From assembly GCA_027625215.1 (NCBI GenBank), contig JAQBWJ010000049.1:1-8949 (forward strand): DNA of 8,949 bases. Direction: 5' to 3'. A model generated the notes under the pieces. It saw only the letters and a program-made list of their open reading frames with translations, was not told the origin of the DNA and did no database searches. Both the position numbers and the translations under genes were made by a program. The number at the start of each line of letters is the position of its first letter. Positions within the stretch are counted from its first letter, which is position 1. Positions 6,716-8,949 of this stretch are shown here, piece after piece. The DNA is from Candidatus Poribacteria bacterium (lineage in GTDB: Bacteria > Poribacteria > WGA-4E > GCA-2687025).

Positions 6716-7747
6716 ATGTACGATTCCGACCGACATTTTGCGACGACGTATCAAAATGCGCCGCGCGAATTCGCGTTTCATGCGACGACACGCGCCGAGT
6801 TCGAGTCATGGCAGTCGGCGTTTCGACCGCGATTGAGGCAACTGTTGGGGTTGGACAACCTCGCGCGCGACCTCGCCGACCACACGCCTACCGCCGAACA
6901 GAGAGCCGTCGAGGACAAGGGCGACTACCTGCTCGAAACGTGGCATCTGTGGACGGAACCGACCGTGCCGCTGCCGTTCTACCTGCTTCGACCTAAAAAC
7001 ACGACGGGCAAACTGCCGCTTGTCCTGACGCCGCACGGACACAACCACCCCCACATCTATGCCGGGATTACCCACAACGACGCGGAGGCGAAGTCCGCGC
7101 AGGAGGGCGAGCGCGACATCGCCGTGCAAGCCGTCCGCGAGGGCTATCTCGCCATCGCCCCGACAACCCGCGCGTTCGGCGAGACGCGCGTCAAGGGCGA
7201 CATCGACAAGAACGCCGTCCATTCGTGCCGCACGCAACTGATGCACGGCGTTCTTGTCGGGCGGACGCCTATCGGCGAGCGCGTGTGGGACATGAGCCGC
7301 CTGATCGACTGGGCGATTGAGACGCAGGACGTGGACGCCTCGAAGATTGCGATGACGGGCAACTCCGGCGGCGGCACGGTGACGCTGTTCGCGGCGGCGT
7401 GCGACACGCGCATCTCGGTCGCCGTGCCGAGTTGTTACTTCTGTACGTTCGTCGGCAGCATCGGGACAATTCACCACTGCGACTGCAACTACGTGCCGGG
7501 CATCCTGCGACTGGGCGAGATGTACGACGTGGCGGGACTCATCGCCCCGCGACCCTTCTGCGCGATTAACGGTCAAGACGACCGCATCTTCCCCATCGAG
7601 CATGTGCGCGAGGCGTACGAGCGGTTGAAGCGGGTCTACGCCGTCGCGGGGGTGGAGGACGACTGTCGGTTGCACGTTGGCGAAGGCGGGCATCGGTACT
7701 ATAAGGCGGGGTCGTGGGGGTTCATCGCCGAGCATTTCGGCGGCTGA
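6716..7747 (+). CDS. Alpha/beta-hydrolase, acetyl xylan esterase / dienelactone hydrolase-like
   Basis: A 343-residue alpha/beta-hydrolase resembling the AXE1-like Abhydrolase families that deacylate sugars or glycan decorations. Visible elements are the oxyanion-hole strand LVLTPHGH (102-109), the nucleophile elbow GNSGGG with Ser217, the acid in NGQDDRIFP (Asp288 or Asp289) and the base His326 in GEGGHRYY, so the triad is complete. No signal peptide is present, which points to a cytoplasmic enzyme. Cys240, Cys243, His253, His254, Cys255 and Cys257 cluster just after the nucleophile region, which is unusual for a plain esterase. The ATG at 6716 has GGGAG 11 bases upstream, inside the end of the DUF1080 gene. 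An in-frame extension to 6620 would overlap that gene and is not preferred. The substrate is inferred from family and neighbour only. Confidence 0.88.
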   Translation: MYDSDRHFATTYQNAPREFAFHATTRAEFESWQSAFRPRLRQLLGLDNLARDLADHTPTAEQRAVEDKGDYLLETWHLWTEPTVPLPFYLLRPKNTTGKLPLVLTPHGHNHPHIYAGITHNDAEAKSAQEGERDIAVQAVREGYLAIAPTTRAFGETRVKGDIDKNAVHSCRTQLMHGVLVGRTPIGERVWDMSRLIDWAIETQDVDASKIAMTGNSGGGTVTLFAAACDTRISVAVPSCYFCTFVGSIGTIHHCDCNYVPGILRLGEMYDVAGLIAPRPFCAINGQDDRIFPIEHVREAYERLKRVYAVAGVEDDCRLHVGEGGHRYYKAGSWGFIAEHFGG

Positions 7748-7830
7748 TTCTACATCGTTTTCGGTGGCGGTCGGCGGCTACACTTCGGAGGGAACCTCGT
7801 CATTCCAACCCGAAGCGGATGCCTCCCCCT

Positions 7831-8760
7831 ATGCCAAAAGAGTTTGACCGCCGCGTCCTGATCGCCCTCGTGACGACGGTGCTGTTCTGGGCGTCCGCGT
7901 TCCCGGCGATCCGCGTGACCGTGACGGTCTTCTATCCCGGACATCTTGTGCTGCTGCGGTTTCTCGTCGCGTCGGCGACGTTGGGCGTTTACGCGCTCGC
8001 CACGCGGATGCGTCTTCCCGACCTCAAAGACCTGCCCGTTATCGCGGTGTGCGGGTTGACGGGCGTTGTTCTCTATCACCTGTTGTTGAACTTCGGGATG
8101 ATCCGCGTGACGGCGGGCTCGGCGAGTATGCTCGTGAACGCCTCGCCCGTCTTCACGGCGATCCTCGCGCGGGTGTTCCTCAAAGAACGGCTGCGGTGGA
8201 TCGGTTGGGGCGGCATCGCGCTCAGTTTCAGCGGCGCGGCGTTGATTGCGATGGGCGAGGGCAAACGGATGGCGTTGGAGCCGTCCGCGTTGCTGATACT
8301 CGGCTCCGGGCTCGCGGCGAGCGTGTGGATGATTGTGCAGAAACCGTACTTCGGGAAGTACACGCCGCTTCAGTTTTCGACGTACGTGATCTGGGCGGGG
8401 ACGTTGTTGATGTGCGCGTTCTCGCGCGGGTTCGTGACGGCGGTGCGAGAGGCTCCGGTGTCGGCGACGCTTGCGGTCGTCTATCTCGGCGTCTTCCCGA
8501 CGGCGTTGGGGTATGTGACGTGGACGTACGTGCTCTCGAAACTGCCCGCGTCGATCACCGCGACGTTTCTGTTCCTGATACCGGGATGCGTGCTGGTGAT
8601 GGCGTGGATCGCGCTGAGGGAAGCGCCGACACTGTTGTCGTTGGGAGGCGGGGCGGTGGCGCTGACGGGAGTTGTCGTCATCAACCGTTGGGGACGCGCG
8701 AAGGCGGTGACGCAACCCGTGTCGAGTCGCGCCACCGCCGTCTCTCCGAACGCGGATTAA
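7831..8760 (+). CDS. EamA/DMT-superfamily transporter
   Basis: A 309-residue integral inner-membrane protein of the drug/metabolite transporter superfamily (RhaT/YdcZ-like EamA type). Two tandem EamA repeats of five helices each are visible, at about 10-142 and 151-287, giving ten membrane spans. Typical features are FWASAFPAIRV at the end of helix 1 (19-29), the RFLVAS segment near residue 43, NASPVFTAILARVFLKERL ending the first repeat (103-121) and the matching PGCVLVMAWIALRE in the second (251-264). The family exports amino acids, metabolites or drugs; the substrate cannot be told from sequence. ATG 7831 is chosen for its short polar N-terminus; ATG 7819 would add four residues. It lies 83 bases after the esterase gene on the same strand and may be co-transcribed. 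Its stop overlaps that of the convergent thioredoxin gene. Confidence 0.93.
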   Translation: MPKEFDRRVLIALVTTVLFWASAFPAIRVTVTVFYPGHLVLLRFLVASATLGVYALATRMRLPDLKDLPVIAVCGLTGVVLYHLLLNFGMIRVTAGSASMLVNASPVFTAILARVFLKERLRWIGWGGIALSFSGAALIAMGEGKRMALEPSALLILGSGLAASVWMIVQKPYFGKYTPLQFSTYVIWAGTLLMCAFSRGFVTAVREAPVSATLAVVYLGVFPTALGYVTWTYVLSKLPASITATFLFLIPGCVLVMAWIALREAPTLLSLGGGAVALTGVVVINRWGRAKAVTQPVSSRATAVSPNAD

Positions 8761-8949
8761 CCCGCCAGAACCGCATCCACCTTTTGCGCGAGCGCGGGCT
8801 TCGGCACGAAACCGACCACCTGCTGCGCGACTTCGCCACCTTTGAAAACAAGCAGCGTCGGGATGCCGCGAATGCCGTATTTCTGCGCCAACGAGGGGTT
8901 GTCGTCCACGTTGACCTTCGTTACTTTGAGCCTGCCGTCGTAGTCGTTC
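8757..8949 (-). CDS. trxA: Thioredoxin, C-terminal part (cut by window edge)
   Basis: Only the last 63 codons are inside the window, reading leftward to a TAA at 8759-8757. The translated end contains KVNVDDNPSLAQKYGIRGIP, then TLLVFKGGEV and VGFVPKPALAQKVDAVLAG. This matches the second half of thioredoxin: the VDxNP turn, the cis-proline loop GIRGIPT next to the active site, the FKxG turn and the last helix. The CGPC redox motif must lie beyond the right edge, so thioredoxin activity is inferred from family only. It reduces disulfides in the cytoplasm with thioredoxin reductase. The stop codon shares bases with that of the transporter gene on the other strand. Confidence 0.93.
   Translation of the reverse strand, partial: NDYDGRLKVTKVNVDDNPSLAQKYGIRGIPTLLVFKGGEVAQQVVGFVPKPALAQKVDAVLAG

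Noticed and set aside
6806..7735. Minus-strand open frames opposite the esterase and, at 7750-8715, opposite the transporter
   Set aside because: Low-complexity basic products; the plus-strand genes have full catalytic motifs or membrane helices.
7714..7830. Upstream extension of the transporter gene into the end of the esterase gene
   Set aside because: The added Arg-rich residues are not typical of EamA proteins; ATG 7831 or 7819 gives the usual length.

Overview
The window is an ordinary-looking chromosomal stretch of GC-rich bacterial DNA with compact gene spacing. I found no mobile element, CRISPR array, tRNA or rRNA. It holds a Sec-type signal peptide protein that ends in a phenylalanine-terminated beta-strand, a DUF1080 (3-keto-disaccharide hydrolase) gene and an AXE1/dienelactone-hydrolase-like esterase. 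Together these suggest a diderm, polysaccharide-using environmental bacterium, such as a Poribacteria, Planctomycetes or Armatimonadota-like lineage. That placement is inference only; no marker gene in the window fixes the phylum.

Left half, minus strand (about 1-5733): an apparent three-gene operon read right to left. Two half-size ABC exporter genes come first (3967-5733, then 2098-3933, 33 bases apart). They are followed closely by a secreted NHL-repeat beta-propeller protein with a possible outer-membrane beta-barrel tail (70-2055). A strong stem-loop at 1-29 looks like the operon's intrinsic terminator. The two ABC proteins look like the halves of a heterodimeric exporter: one has Asp in place of the catalytic Walker B Glu, the other has a divergent signature loop, and both changes fall in the same composite ATP site.

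Centre (5734-5875): a divergent intergenic region with only weak promoter candidates on each strand.

Right half, plus strand (5876-8760): a small uncharacterised acidic protein of 64 residues, then a DUF1080 protein and a serine esterase only 5 bases apart (a likely carbohydrate catabolic pair, neither with a signal peptide), then a ten-helix EamA/DMT transporter. The transporter gene converges on the 3' end of a thioredoxin gene on the minus strand (8757-8949, cut by the window edge). The two stop codons overlap in one TTAA palindrome.

Most of the window is recognisable housekeeping or accessory metabolism. The points most worth a second look are the propeller-plus-barrel architecture next to an exporter, the asymmetric ABC pair, the Cys/His cluster in the esterase, and the small orphan gene.
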